From: Pseudanabaena frigida
Lineage (GTDB): Bacteria > Cyanobacteriota > Cyanobacteriia > Pseudanabaenales > Pseudanabaenaceae
Length of the DNA stretch: 62,629 nucleotides
Direction of reading: 5' to 3'
NCBI GenBank assembly: GCA_003242085.1
Contig: QBML01000031.1
Location: 1-62,629 of the forward strand
Part shown: positions 46,177 through 55,931 of the stretch, in pieces
Layout of the letters: each line of letters opens with the position of its first letter
Position numbering within the stretch: position 1 is the first letter of the stretch
Program-made: the position numbers and the translations under genes
The notes under the pieces: model-generated
Databases searched by the model: none
What the model saw: the letters and a program-made list of their open reading frames with translations, nothing else
What the model was told of the DNA's origin: nothing

Positions 46177-49100
46177 TTATTTGTTTCTCCTAAAATGAAG
46201 TTAACTGCTTCTTTATCGATGCTATTATTTCTATACAGATACGGGATCTCAATGATTGATATATCCTTTTGGATTTTCACTTTAAATGGTTGATCTTTTG
46301 GAGCAAGAAGATTAATAATCATAACTTTATTTGCTTTAATCTTCTCCATTTTATTGCGAATCTTACTTATTTCATCTTCAGCATCTCGTATAAATGCTCC
46401 ACTCCAAAACTTAAAATCTATATATACATTTTTTTCGGTTTTAAAGTCAAAGACTTCAAACTCATTAACATCTAGCTCAATTAAAGGTATATTTAACTCT
46501 TCAAAGACATGTTTGCCACAAACTTCTCCTAATGCTCCTTTATAAATATCATTGAACATTGGAGGCGTAAGCATATACTTAGAAGGCAAAAATGATGTTG
46601 CCCATCCATTCTTAGTAAACAATTTATAGAAGGAATCTATTTTCATTAATTCCGACAGACGGACAGTAGTCTCATCCATTAAACTAAAATCTGTATTAGA
46701 AAAAGAAATTTCCACATTACTATCACTTGGTCTATTAAAGTAATAGTAATTATTTGGTATAGGAAGTTGTAAATAAAGAGGTTTCCAACGATCAATCAAC
46801 TGAGAATCATCAATAACTGTTGGTTGCTTTAAAACTTGTTGACGTATTTCTAGCCATTCTTCTTTACTATCATCAGACCAAGAACCATATAAAAGTCTTT
46901 GATTTATGTAGCTAGCAGTTTTACAACTTACATATGAAGCTTTATTTTCTAAATCTATCAAGTTATTATGTGGATCGGAAATATCACTATCTAAAGATGC
47001 TGCACGGACAAGAGCATTATATTCATGTATTAAGATCATGTTTTTTGGCAAAGATACATTATTAAGATGTTCTTTAATCGTAATATCAGCCAAAATGTGA
47101 ATTTTATCCGCCTTCATATTCGTGCGACAAATTCTACCAATCGCCTGAATAATAAATTTATTTAGCAAACTAGAGTAGGCATTTGTATTATACAAATATC
47201 TATTAGAGTAATTATTTGGTTGTTCTTTTAAAAATGCTCTAAAAGCTCTTGTAAGTTCACTTTTGAACTCTTTAGGAGAAATATCTCCTGCTTCTCGTAA
47301 GAATTCTAATTGAAATATATATTTTATGAGATCATGCTCTGAAACATTACCATAATTTAAAGCAACCATTAAGTGAGTGGGCTTATCTAAATATATGGCA
47401 TTAATATCCATACACCCATCTTTATCTCGATTATTGGTATGTATTGGTTGAATATTTTGCGGGATTTTAAATTGCAAGTTCTGCCCCGACCCCACTGTTT
47501 GATAAGTAGAAACAATAAATCGACGCTTACCATTAGCTAAGTCATTTAATAATTTTTCTTTTTCCCTATCAAAATTCTCACTTGAGAGTATAACAATTAC
47601 GTTCGAGATATCATCAACTATATCTGTAGATTCATCATCATCCAGTAAATCCTTAGCATATTCGATGATTTTATCCAAATCAAGTTGTGGATCTTTTCTT
47701 TTAGGTAATTTATTTAATAAGCACAAAAATCCATGACAGTCATGATTATCTAAAAAATATTTCCATGCCGTCAAAATTTTGGCATAACGACCAAAGACAA
47801 AATCAATGGAATTATCTTCATCTTCTTTATTTCCTATCTCAAATTTTAATTTTCCATATATATCATTAACTATTGCTTGATCATCAAAAACTCGTTCCAA
47901 ATTTACTTTAGATTCTTCAAGGGATTTGCCACCAATAAAACTAGCTTTAATAGTTAGACGATCATATCCATTCGTACTTTCTTCATAAGCTTTTTGAAGG
48001 CTTGAAATCTCATTATTCTGCAATTCAAAAAACAATTCATTCAACGAGCTTTTTAAATATTCAATATCATAATTTCCAATATTTGAATTGATATTAGCTG
48101 TTGCCGAAATACCGACAACCATAGCTTTTTTGCAAATATCAACCAAAAATGATTCAGGAGTTTGATCGAATTCGATCATTTGAATCTTTGATAAAGTATC
48201 ATGATCTTCCTTGTCAACAACGCTGTAATAAGAAAATCCGCTCTCATAAAATGGAGCTAGTTTCTTAAGATTTTTTTGAGGTGATTTATATACGACCTCT
48301 CCAGCAACAATTTTATTAGCTAATAAATCTATATCTTTATCATCAACATTGAAGTGATGAAGCAAGGATTTAACTGCAAACTCGAATGCAAAAAGCTCTT
48401 TATCTAGTTTGCCTTCATCTTTTAAATGTTTGTAATTTTGAGATAAATAACTAATCCCTTTTTGAAAATATGTTAAAAAACTACTTAGCTCAATAAGTAA
48501 GGATCGTATATCAACAAAGGTATTATTAGCAGAACTCGAAATGTCATTATCACAAGTACGAATCCAATTTATATTCCCCTGAGTATCTGTAGCAACAACA
48601 ATTTTTTTCTTAGCATCTAAAATACTATAAAATCTATAGTCATAAAATAAGAAGTTCCTTTTTCTGTTGAACTCTTCTCCATCAGATTTACACTTGTGTT
48701 GCAGGTCATATTTTTTAAAAATATTTTGAGATTTTGTTCTCAATGTTTGAAGTAATTCATCAGGTGGTAGCCATTTTTTACCAGACGATTCTTTAATCCA
48801 CCACTCAGATTTTTTAGTGATATTTTTAGAATCTTCCATCTTGGCTAAATGGTTATGAATATCAACAAAAAAATCAATAAGATCGATACGATTCTTAATT
48901 CCTGATTCGATAATGTTTTGTAGAATAGTTTCTTTAGTGCTATCGAACTCATCAATAAAGATTAAAGATTCTTTTTTGAGATGTTCTTTAAATGAATAAG
49001 ATGCTTCAACTAAAGTAGAATTTTTAACAATAAATTTGTTAATACTAAGAAAAATCACTGTTTTTTCATCAGTAAATACGGCTGGATAAAGCTTGCCAAT

Positions 49101-49652
49101 CCACTGATATTCTCGATCTTCTTTAATAGCTCGTAAACGTGATGGTTTATCTGTGAAATTTTTTTTATCTCTTAGTTCTTGTTCAATCAATCTACGAAAT
49201 TCTGGTTCTAGCTCACTCGCTATTTTGAGATTTATATAATCCTCAAACTCTTTAGGAAGATCCGTCTTTTTTGCTAGATTCAAATATTTAACTAGATCCT
49301 TATACTGAGGTGTTTGTGTATACCTTTTTGGGATGTCATCCTCTATTGATAATAGATTTGCTTTAATAGCGTTAACGTTACTATCGATGAATAAAACATG
49401 CTTTTTAAACTCTTCTTGAAGATTATCCTCATCAAAACGCTTTTGCAAATCTTCCCAAGGCAAGTTTTTCTTGAGGTTAGTAACAAAGAAAATCTTTCTG
49501 CCTTGACTAGCAAAATCACGGTAATTCTTATAGATAAAGTCTAAAACGTTATAGGTCTTGCCAAATCCTGTTGGCATACTGAGCAAAAATAGACCTTGAG
49601 GACTTTGGTTACAGTAATTATGCAAAGTCTGACTAATTAGGTTCTTTTTCAT
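46173..49652 (-). CDS. Superfamily 2 helicase fused to a PD-(D/E)XK-like nuclease
   Basis: 1159 aa. Motif I is MPTGFGKT (27-33), motif II IFIDEFD (DEFD 234-237), motif III GISATAN (SAT 516-518), the motif V region STYQTVGSGQNLQF (715-728) and motif VI IIQAIGRICRT (835-844). Large insertions separate the helicase lobes. The C-terminus has GALGE (Glu1043), FDF (Asp1069) and YIDFK (Asp1079, Lys1081), the spacing of a PD-(D/E)XK nuclease core. Seven G residues just before the ATG may aid ribosome binding. It is the first gene of an AT-rich, HIP1-free operon. I infer a mobile anti-phage module; no known named system is recognised. Confidence 0.9.
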   Translation of the reverse strand: MKKNLISQTLHNYCNQSPQGLFLLSMPTGFGKTYNVLDFIYKNYRDFASQGRKIFFVTNLKKNLPWEDLQKRFDEDNLQEEFKKHVLFIDSNVNAIKANLLSIEDDIPKRYTQTPQYKDLVKYLNLAKKTDLPKEFEDYINLKIASELEPEFRRLIEQELRDKKNFTDKPSRLRAIKEDREYQWIGKLYPAVFTDEKTVIFLSINKFIVKNSTLVEASYSFKEHLKKESLIFIDEFDSTKETILQNIIESGIKNRIDLIDFFVDIHNHLAKMEDSKNITKKSEWWIKESSGKKWLPPDELLQTLRTKSQNIFKKYDLQHKCKSDGEEFNRKRNFLFYDYRFYSILDAKKKIVVATDTQGNINWIRTCDNDISSSANNTFVDIRSLLIELSSFLTYFQKGISYLSQNYKHLKDEGKLDKELFAFEFAVKSLLHHFNVDDKDIDLLANKIVAGEVVYKSPQKNLKKLAPFYESGFSYYSVVDKEDHDTLSKIQMIEFDQTPESFLVDICKKAMVVGISATANINSNIGNYDIEYLKSSLNELFFELQNNEISSLQKAYEESTNGYDRLTIKASFIGGKSLEESKVNLERVFDDQAIVNDIYGKLKFEIGNKEDEDNSIDFVFGRYAKILTAWKYFLDNHDCHGFLCLLNKLPKRKDPQLDLDKIIEYAKDLLDDDESTDIVDDISNVIVILSSENFDREKEKLLNDLANGKRRFIVSTYQTVGSGQNLQFKIPQNIQPIHTNNRDKDGCMDINAIYLDKPTHLMVALNYGNVSEHDLIKYIFQLEFLREAGDISPKEFKSELTRAFRAFLKEQPNNYSNRYLYNTNAYSSLLNKFIIQAIGRICRTNMKADKIHILADITIKEHLNNVSLPKNMILIHEYNALVRAASLDSDISDPHNNLIDLENKASYVSCKTASYINQRLLYGSWSDDSKEEWLEIRQQVLKQPTVIDDSQLIDRWKPLYLQLPIPNNYYYFNRPSDSNVEISFSNTDFSLMDETTVRLSELMKIDSFYKLFTKNGWATSFLPSKYMLTPPMFNDIYKGALGEVCGKHVFEELNIPLIELDVNEFEVFDFKTEKNVYIDFKFWSGAFIRDAEDEISKIRNKMEKIKANKVMIINLLAPKDQPFKVKIQKDISIIEIPYLYRNNSIDKEAVNFILGETNK

Positions 49653-49682
49653 ATATCCCCCCCAAATATTGAGTAAAAACTT

Positions 49683-49695
49683 CTATACAGTATAG
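49683..49695. promoter_or_regulatory. Palindrome at the helicase operon promoter
   Basis: CTATACAGTATAG is a 13-bp perfect inverted repeat with a central base, 31 bp before the helicase ATG. On the minus strand it holds TATACT, a good -10 candidate in A/T-rich surroundings. An operator overlapping the promoter is plausible. Confidence 0.4.
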
Positions 49696-49894
49696 CCAAT
49701 TTTTTCTGAATTTTAGCAGGCGAACATATAATTAAAATATGAATACTTATCTAAAATTCGGACACCAAGTTTTTTTAAGTAGCCCTGTTAGGTAATAAAA
49801 TCAAAAAGCCTCAAAAGTCAATCTAGCCAAAAGTTTCAAGACTATTGACTCAAATCCAGAGATAGCTAGCTGTAAAACTAAACAGCCTACTTTT

Positions 49895-49935
49895 GCTAAC
49901 ACCTAACAGTTTGTTAGGTGTTAGCTGCTTTTTAG
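49895..49935 (+). terminator. Orphan intrinsic terminator upstream of sigF
   Basis: GCTAACACCTAACA, loop GTT and exact complement (14-bp stem) are followed by TGCTTTTTAG on the plus strand. No plus-strand gene precedes it. It may end a small RNA starting after about 49750, or be an attenuator in the sigF leader. The motif CCTAACAG or its complement recurs at about 49784 and 49948. Otherwise the 49653-50059 gap shows only the helicase promoter region. Confidence 0.55.
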
Positions 49936-50059
49936 ATTTAAAAATCCCTAACAGCTTGCAAGGTGACCGATCTATACCAAAGCAACTAATCTAAGTACAT
50001 CGAAACAAGACAGTTATTCATGACTTAATTAGCAGACTTGATTAGTTCAGGGCAAAACT

Positions 50060-50902
50060 ATGACCACCGCAACACTCACGCTCCAATCCGATATTCTTAC
50101 TCAGTCAGGCAGTTCCTATACTCATAACAAAGTGCGTGAGTTTTCAGCGGCAGATAAAACTACAACCCTAGAACTACTCAAGCAATACCGCAAAGCACCA
50201 TCAGCCTATCTACGCGATCGCATTGTGCGACTCAATATTGGTCTAGTTAAAAAAGAAGTTCACTTTTGGGCGGATCGCCACTCCGAGCTATATGATGACC
50301 TATTGCAGGTTGGGTCATTGGGTTTAATCGGATCTGTCGATCGCTTTGAACTAAATCGCGGTTATGCCTTTAGTTCTTTTGCCGTGCGCTACATTCGCGG
50401 CGAAATTCAGCATTATCTTCGTGACAAAAGTTCTTCAGTTAGGATTCCTCGCCGTTGGATGGATTTGCAACAACAAGCAGTGCGGGTGATGCAAAAGCTC
50501 CGCAATACATTACAAAGAGAGCCTTCCACCCAAGAAGTTGCTAATGCCCTTGGAGTTACGCTTAGTGAATGGCAAGAAGCCAAACTCGCTTGTCAAAACC
50601 GCGCCCCTTTAAGTTTGGATGCTCCAATTCGTTGTGAAGAAGAAGATTCTGCTTCTATCGGCGATTTAGTTGCCGATCCCAAAAGCAATATGCAATTACA
50701 ACAAGATGAAAAATTTCGTTTACAACAGGCTTTAGCACTCTTAGAGCAACGCACTAGAGAAATTGTCGAGTTTGTCTTTATTGAAGATTTACCTCAACGA
50801 GAAGTTGCCAAAATGCTAGGTGTCAGTGCAGTTACAATTTCTCGCCAGCTCAAAAAAGGCTTATCAACTTTGCGTTGTGTATTAGAAGCCGAAGCTTGTT
50901 AA
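50060..50902 (+). CDS. sigF: Group 3 RNA polymerase sigma factor SigF
   Basis: 280-aa alternative sigma factor of the SigF/SigB/WhiG type. Region 2 has DDLLQVGSLGLIGSVDRFEL and FSSFAVRYIRGEIQHYLRD, region 3 VRIPRRWMDL, and region 4 LPQREVAKMLGVSAVTISRQ as the -35-recognition helix-turn-helix. In cyanobacteria SigF drives type IV pilus and motility genes; that role here is by homology. It is a single gene with a terminator downstream. Confidence 0.93.
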   Translation: MTTATLTLQSDILTQSGSSYTHNKVREFSAADKTTTLELLKQYRKAPSAYLRDRIVRLNIGLVKKEVHFWADRHSELYDDLLQVGSLGLIGSVDRFELNRGYAFSSFAVRYIRGEIQHYLRDKSSSVRIPRRWMDLQQQAVRVMQKLRNTLQREPSTQEVANALGVTLSEWQEAKLACQNRAPLSLDAPIRCEEEDSASIGDLVADPKSNMQLQQDEKFRLQQALALLEQRTREIVEFVFIEDLPQREVAKMLGVSAVTISRQLKKGLSTLRCVLEAEAC

Positions 50903-50937
50903 AAATAAAGAGGAGCGATTTGCGCTCCTCTTTATTT
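50903..50937. terminator. Bidirectional terminator between sigF and the hexomutase gene
   Basis: AAATAAAGAGGAGCG, loop ATTTG and exact complement, flanked by A- and T-rich ends. It directly follows sigF (+) and meets the end of the convergent hexomutase gene (-). Confidence 0.85.
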
Positions 50938-52414
50938 AGTTAAATTGCTCTGCCCAATTGGAAATCCAATTGAGAGTTTTATGAACTAGTTCGGGAGTTG
51001 CAGCCTCGCAATAAAGCCTTAATAAAGGTTCAGTACCACTAAAGCGGATTAATAGCCAACTGCCATCTACTAAACGGAACTTAAACCCATCGGGCGATTT
51101 TGCCTCGACTACTTTTCGTCCTGCGATTTCTGTAAGCGAAAATTGCTGAAGTGTGGATACTAACTTCTCACGGGCTGCCATGCCTGAAAGTTTTTTGTCG
51201 ATGCGATCGTAATGGGAAACAAAGTTAGTTTGCTTTTGGAGATCACTGTAGAGCAGACTTAAATCTTTACCTGATTTAGCGATCGCTTCTAGCACATACA
51301 AAGCTGACAGCAATGCATCGCGTTCGGGAATGTGATTGCCGTAGCCAATGCCCCCTGATTCTTCACCGCCTAATAGACAAGGAGTTCCAGAAAGCATTCT
51401 CTCGGCAATATACTTGTAACCGACAGGTGTTTCGTACACTGGCAAGTCGAAGAGTGCAGCAACTTTGGGCATCAGGTCAGAGCCGCTGATAGTTTTAATC
51501 AATTCTCCTTTAAAGCCTCGATTCTTAGCGAGATGCTCTAGCAAGATCGGAATTAGGATTTGAGAACTCAGGAAATTACCTTCGCTATCCACAGCCGCAA
51601 TGCGATCGGCATCGCCATCAAAGACAAATCCCACTAAAGTTTTTTCGGGATGTTCGTGATGATAGGTTTTGACTTGGCGGAATAAGTCAGCGATATAGCG
51701 AGGAAGTGGCTCAGGTGCACCACCACCAAACAGAGGATCTGTCTCACTATTTAGTTCAATCAAATTGGCTTGAGCATCGGGCGGCAATTCTAAAATTTTT
51801 GCTAAACCACCTGCTGCGGCTCCGTGCATCACGTCCACGAAGAGTGTCAGCTTTCCCACCGCGATCGCCTCCTCGATCGCCTCGATATCTACCTTGCCAC
51901 GCAAAGCTTCGCAATAACTTGCCCATGCATCAAAGGTTTCGATTTTGCCTTTCTGAGGACTTTCATAGACAAAATCGCCGCGTTCTAAAATTTCTTCAAC
52001 TTTTGCCGTCACATCTGGCGATACCGATCCACCAAATGCGCCTTTAATTTTTAAGCCAGAGTAATTAGCAGGATTATGACTAGCAGTGATTACCAATGCT
52101 CCTAAAGCTTTGCGTTCATAGGCTGCCCAACTAAAAGCGGGTGTGGGCGCAAAATCATCGGCTAGTAGTACATCAAATCCGATCGCGGCAACGACTTCAG
52201 CAGTGCGTTTCGCAAAAGCATCGGACATAAAACGACGATCGTACCCGACAATAATTGTATTACTACCTGATGCTCCAAAGGTTTCGCGCAAGATATGGGC
52301 AGCGATCGGCGCGACAGCAGCTAGGCGATCGAAGGTAAAGTCGTCTGCAATGATACCTCGCCAACCGTCAGTGCCAAAGCGTATGGGGGGATGCAATGGG
52401 AATTTACCGTGCAT
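50936..52414 (-). CDS. Phosphoglucomutase/phosphomannomutase family protein
   Basis: 492-aa alpha-D-phosphohexomutase. It has FGTDGWRGIIADDF at the start, the phosphoserine loop LVITASHNPANYSGLK, the metal-binding FVFDGDADRIAAVD, the sugar-binding GGEESGGIGYGNH and the phosphate-binding RFSGTEPLLRLY. All four domains are present. Substrate (glucose, mannose or glucosamine phosphate) cannot be decided from these motifs. A mannose-phosphate role would link it to gmd/fcl, but this is inference. Confidence 0.93.
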   Translation of the reverse strand: MHGKFPLHPPIRFGTDGWRGIIADDFTFDRLAAVAPIAAHILRETFGASGSNTIIVGYDRRFMSDAFAKRTAEVVAAIGFDVLLADDFAPTPAFSWAAYERKALGALVITASHNPANYSGLKIKGAFGGSVSPDVTAKVEEILERGDFVYESPQKGKIETFDAWASYCEALRGKVDIEAIEEAIAVGKLTLFVDVMHGAAAGGLAKILELPPDAQANLIELNSETDPLFGGGAPEPLPRYIADLFRQVKTYHHEHPEKTLVGFVFDGDADRIAAVDSEGNFLSSQILIPILLEHLAKNRGFKGELIKTISGSDLMPKVAALFDLPVYETPVGYKYIAERMLSGTPCLLGGEESGGIGYGNHIPERDALLSALYVLEAIAKSGKDLSLLYSDLQKQTNFVSHYDRIDKKLSGMAAREKLVSTLQQFSLTEIAGRKVVEAKSPDGFKFRLVDGSWLLIRFSGTEPLLRLYCEAATPELVHKTLNWISNWAEQFN

Positions 52415-52494
52415 AAGCCTTTAAAAATTTCTCTTAACTAAAGTTTATCGTGAATTCTCATCATGTATAGCTAAAGCCAACTAAATTAAGACAT

Positions 52495-52547
52495 AAAACG
52501 CAGAAGAGATTTGCAGTGCAAAGTGCCGCAAATCTCTTCTGCGTTTT
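52495..52547. repeat. F1-like palindrome, divergent stem
   Basis: AAAACGCAGAAGAGATTTGC and its complement form a 20-bp stem around a 13-nt loop. The flank AAGACATAAAAC resembles the inverse of the F1 right arm. It lies in the 52415-52779 gap. Confidence 0.6.
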
Positions 52548-52601
52548 GTTTTGTCTTTGTCTCAAACATAACTGACTACGATAATAAACAAAATTAGCTA
52601 A

Positions 52602-52682
52602 CTGAAAATTTTTTTGATAATTACTGAAAATTTTTTTGATAATTTTTAAAGACCTTGCATAGTAAGGTCTTTAAAAATTATC
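52602..52682. repeat. 22-bp tandem duplication leading into a hairpin
   Basis: CTGAAAATTTTTTTGATAAT occurs twice at a 22-bp period (52602, 52624). The second copy runs into a 19-bp perfect stem (52638-52682) with loop GCATAGT. The remainder of the gap up to ilvA shows no other feature. Confidence 0.65.
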
Positions 52683-52779
52683 TAGGTTTGATTAGAGTGT
52701 AAAACACTATAGTTTTTGGGTTTTGCAAAAAAAGAGTAAAATTGGATCTTGCTCTATTGATGACTAAGTTGACGGCGCT

Positions 52780-54291
52780 GTGCAATCTGACTATTTAGAA
52801 CGAATCCTCAAAGCTCGCGTGTATGATGTCGCGCAAGAATCTCCCTTAGAATTTGCTCCTAATCTATCGGCAAGATTAAATAATCGATTGTTGCTGAAAA
52901 GAGAAGATATGCAATCGGTATTCTCTTTTAAACTGCGTGGTGCTTATAACAAAATGGCGCAGTTGCCACCCGATCTGCTCTCGAAAGGAGTAATCGCTGC
53001 CTCCGCAGGAAACCACGCTCAGGGAGTAGCGCTGAGTGCTCGTGAGTTAGGCACAAAGGCAATTATTGTCATGCCAGTGACTACTCCACTGGTGAAAGTA
53101 AACGCAGTAAAAATGCGTGGTGGTGAAGTAGTCCTGCATGGTGATACCTACGATGATGCCTATGCCTATGCGCGTCAACTGGAAGCAGAGAAGAATTTAA
53201 CTTTTATTCATCCCTTTGACGATCCTGATGTGATCGCAGGACAGGGAACGATTGGCATGGAGATCTTGCGCCAATATCAGAAGCCAATTCACGCTATTTT
53301 TGTCGCGATCGGTGGTGGTGGTTTAATTTCGGGAATAGCTGCCTATGTCAAGCGCCTACGCCCTGAAATCAAAATTATCGGCGTGGAACCAGTTGATTCC
53401 GATGCCATGTCCCGATCGCTACAGGCTGGTCATCGAGTGCGCCTTGAACAAGTCGGTCTGTTTGCTGATGGTGTGGCGGTACGCGAAGTTGGTCAAGAAA
53501 CTTTTCGCCTTTGTCAGCAATATGTCGATGAGATTTTGTTGGTGGATACCGATGATACCTGTGCAGCGATCAAAGATGTCTTTGAAGACACACGCTCGAT
53601 TTTAGAACCTGCGGGAGCTTTGGCGATCGCTGGTGCAAAGGCTTATGTCGAACGAGAAGGTATCGAAGGACAAACTTTAGTAGCGATCGCCTGTGGTGCG
53701 AATATGAACTTCGATCGCTTGCGATTTGTTGCCGAACGCGCTGAACTAGGCGAGCATCGCGAAGCGATTTTTGCAGTGACGATTCCCGAACAGGCAGGGA
53801 GTTTGCGGAAATTTTGCGAACTGATGAGCAATCGCAACCTCACTGAATTTAGTTATCGGATTGCCGATCGAGAAATTGCTCATATTTTCATCGGTGTACA
53901 GATTATCAATCGTGCTGACGCGGCAACCTTAGCAAAGACTTTTGCCGTGAATGGATTTACCGCGATCGAGATTACCGATGATGAACTCACGAAACTGCAT
54001 TTGCGTCATATGGTCGGTGGGCGATCGCCTCTTGCCCATAACGAATTGCTCTATCGTTTTGAATTCCCTGAGCGTCCAGGTGCATTAATGAAGTTCGTTG
54101 GCTCGATGAGTCCCAATTGGAACATTAGCCTATTCCATTATCGCAATAATGGTGCTGACTATGGAAGGATTGTTGTCGGCGTGCAAGTACCTCCATTAGA
54201 GATGGAAGAATGGCAAGCATTTCTCAATACCCTCGGTTATCGCTATTGGGATGAAAGCCAAAACCCAGTCTATAAGTTATTTTTGGGTTAA
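52780..54291 (+). CDS. ilvA: Threonine ammonia-lyase, biosynthetic
   Basis: 503-aa PLP enzyme converting L-threonine to 2-oxobutanoate, the first step of isoleucine synthesis. It starts at GTG. It has the PLP lysine motif SVFSFKLRGAYNKM, ASAGNHAQGVA, the glycine-rich phosphate loop AIGGGGLISGIAA, and a C-terminal pair of ACT-like regulatory domains (about 325-500, FAVTIPEQAGSLRKFC; YRFEFPERPGALMKF). The two ACT-like units indicate the allosteric, isoleucine-sensitive form. Length is typical. Confidence 0.97.
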   Translation: MQSDYLERILKARVYDVAQESPLEFAPNLSARLNNRLLLKREDMQSVFSFKLRGAYNKMAQLPPDLLSKGVIAASAGNHAQGVALSARELGTKAIIVMPVTTPLVKVNAVKMRGGEVVLHGDTYDDAYAYARQLEAEKNLTFIHPFDDPDVIAGQGTIGMEILRQYQKPIHAIFVAIGGGGLISGIAAYVKRLRPEIKIIGVEPVDSDAMSRSLQAGHRVRLEQVGLFADGVAVREVGQETFRLCQQYVDEILLVDTDDTCAAIKDVFEDTRSILEPAGALAIAGAKAYVEREGIEGQTLVAIACGANMNFDRLRFVAERAELGEHREAIFAVTIPEQAGSLRKFCELMSNRNLTEFSYRIADREIAHIFIGVQIINRADAATLAKTFAVNGFTAIEITDDELTKLHLRHMVGGRSPLAHNELLYRFEFPERPGALMKFVGSMSPNWNISLFHYRNNGADYGRIVVGVQVPPLEMEEWQAFLNTLGYRYWDESQNPVYKLFLG

Positions 54292-54778
54292 GTCAAAAGC
54301 GATCGCGGAGAGGAAATTTTGTAGCAATTTTCGACTAAGGATAAGCGGTACATTACATCTTTTATTCTTACTCGAAAATTCTTTTGTCTAAATTAATAAA
54401 GCGAGAATTAGTGAAGTACATGTAGCAACATAAATTGTATAAGCATTATGTCGATTGGCTTAGCAAACAATAATGCTTTATAGATTTATTATCAATTGCT
54501 TACTATTACTGCGATTTTTAATCCTAAATATCAAATGAGTCTCAATACTTTGAGACCGTATATTTGTATCTCATAAAACGTAATTTCCTAAGAGATTAGG
54601 ATTTATATAAATTATAAATAACTATTTATGGAATATTTGATTAGTATAATAATTAGTTAGCATAGTAAGCACAAGGACTTATCAGGCATGATAATTAATA
54701 AAGCAGTAAAGAAAATCAGTCCATAGCAAATTCTAAATACAACTCATTCATCTCTTTCTATAACATTCAGAAATAATC
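54292..54778. other. 487-bp gap upstream of the FIST gene
   Basis: A/T-rich sequence without a credible reading frame. The only structure seen is a small hairpin GTCTCAA-TACT-TTGAGAC at 54539-54556. It probably holds the promoter of the FIST-kinase pair, but I cannot place it. Confidence 0.4.
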
Positions 54779-55915
54779 ATGAAAATCGAACAATGTAGAT
54801 GGACGGTAAATCAAGGATGGGAACCGAATTCACCCAATGTCAATCAATCGGCTCATTTGGTACTAGTATTCGGTGGGACAGATATTCTTAAAAATGGGAA
54901 TTATCCTCAATACCTGAGAAATATCTATCCCAGCGCTACTATCATTGGCTGCTCTACTGCTGGGGAGATTTATAGTACTCAAGTTACTGATGATACGATT
55001 GTAGTTACTGCGATTGAGTTCGAGCATACTCAGATCAAGGGGAATTATCTACCTATTACCAGGACCTCTGATAGCTTTGCCATAGGTGCACAATTAGCTC
55101 AGAGCTTTCTAACAGAAGATTTATCCCATCTATTTGTTCTATCAGATGGCTTAATAGTTAATGGTAGCGATCTCATCGCAGGACTGCGATCGCAATTACC
55201 AGATCGCGTGACGATTACGGGAGGTTTGGCAGGAGATGGATCGAGATTTGCAGAAACTCTCATTCTCTGGAATGAGCTTTTAGAGAAAGGAATAGTTGCC
55301 GCGATCGCGATATATGGCGATCGCCTTAAGATTGGATACGGCTCCTTAGGGGGATGGACAACATTTGGGGTTAAAAGGGTTGTAACTAAATCACAAGGTA
55401 ATGTTCTCTACGAACTGGATGGATTATCTGCGCTGGAATTATATAAAAAGTATTTAGGTGACTATGCGATTGGACTACCAGCATCAGGACTATTATTTCC
55501 TCTGAGCCTCTACAACTCTGAAGGCGATCGCTCTGTAGTTCGTACGATTTTATCCGTAGATGAAGAAGAACAAAGCTTAACGTTTGCAGGAGATGTTCCA
55601 GAGGGAAGCGTCGTGCAATTAATGCAAACTAACTTCGATCGCCTAGTGGATGGAGCGATTGGCGCAGCTCAGACTAGTACGAGCCATATTGCCGAGGGTT
55701 CTCCCGACCTCGCAATTTTAATTAGCTGTGTTGGTCGGAAATTGGTACTAAAACAACGTATCGAAGAAGAAGTCGATGGCGTAAGAGAAGTCATGGGACA
55801 ATCAACAGTTCTAACGGGCTTTTATTCCTACGGCGAAATTGCACCTGCATCTCTTGGAGAGCGGTGCGAACTCCATAATCAAACAATGACAATTACCACT
55901 TTCTCTGAGCAATAG
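54779..55915 (+). CDS. FIST domain sensor protein
   Basis: 378-aa soluble protein with FIST-N (about 25-220: LVFGGTDILKN, GCSTAGEIYSTQVTDDTIVV, GGLAGDGSRF) and FIST-C (about 225-370: ALELYKKYLGD, CVGRKLVLKQR, GFYSYGEIAP). FIST domains are proposed to bind small ligands such as amino acids. The gene lies 16 bp before a histidine kinase lacking its own sensor, so the two probably form one sensory unit. There is no signal peptide. Confidence 0.93.
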   Translation: MKIEQCRWTVNQGWEPNSPNVNQSAHLVLVFGGTDILKNGNYPQYLRNIYPSATIIGCSTAGEIYSTQVTDDTIVVTAIEFEHTQIKGNYLPITRTSDSFAIGAQLAQSFLTEDLSHLFVLSDGLIVNGSDLIAGLRSQLPDRVTITGGLAGDGSRFAETLILWNELLEKGIVAAIAIYGDRLKIGYGSLGGWTTFGVKRVVTKSQGNVLYELDGLSALELYKKYLGDYAIGLPASGLLFPLSLYNSEGDRSVVRTILSVDEEEQSLTFAGDVPEGSVVQLMQTNFDRLVDGAIGAAQTSTSHIAEGSPDLAILISCVGRKLVLKQRIEEEVDGVREVMGQSTVLTGFYSYGEIAPASLGERCELHNQTMTITTFSEQ

Positions 55916-55931
55916 TTTTTTATTAAATACA

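Noticed and set aside
46173-49652. The helicase as a CRISPR Cas3 or DinG protein
   Set aside because: No HD nuclease, no iron-sulfur cysteines, no cas genes and no repeat-spacer array are in the window.
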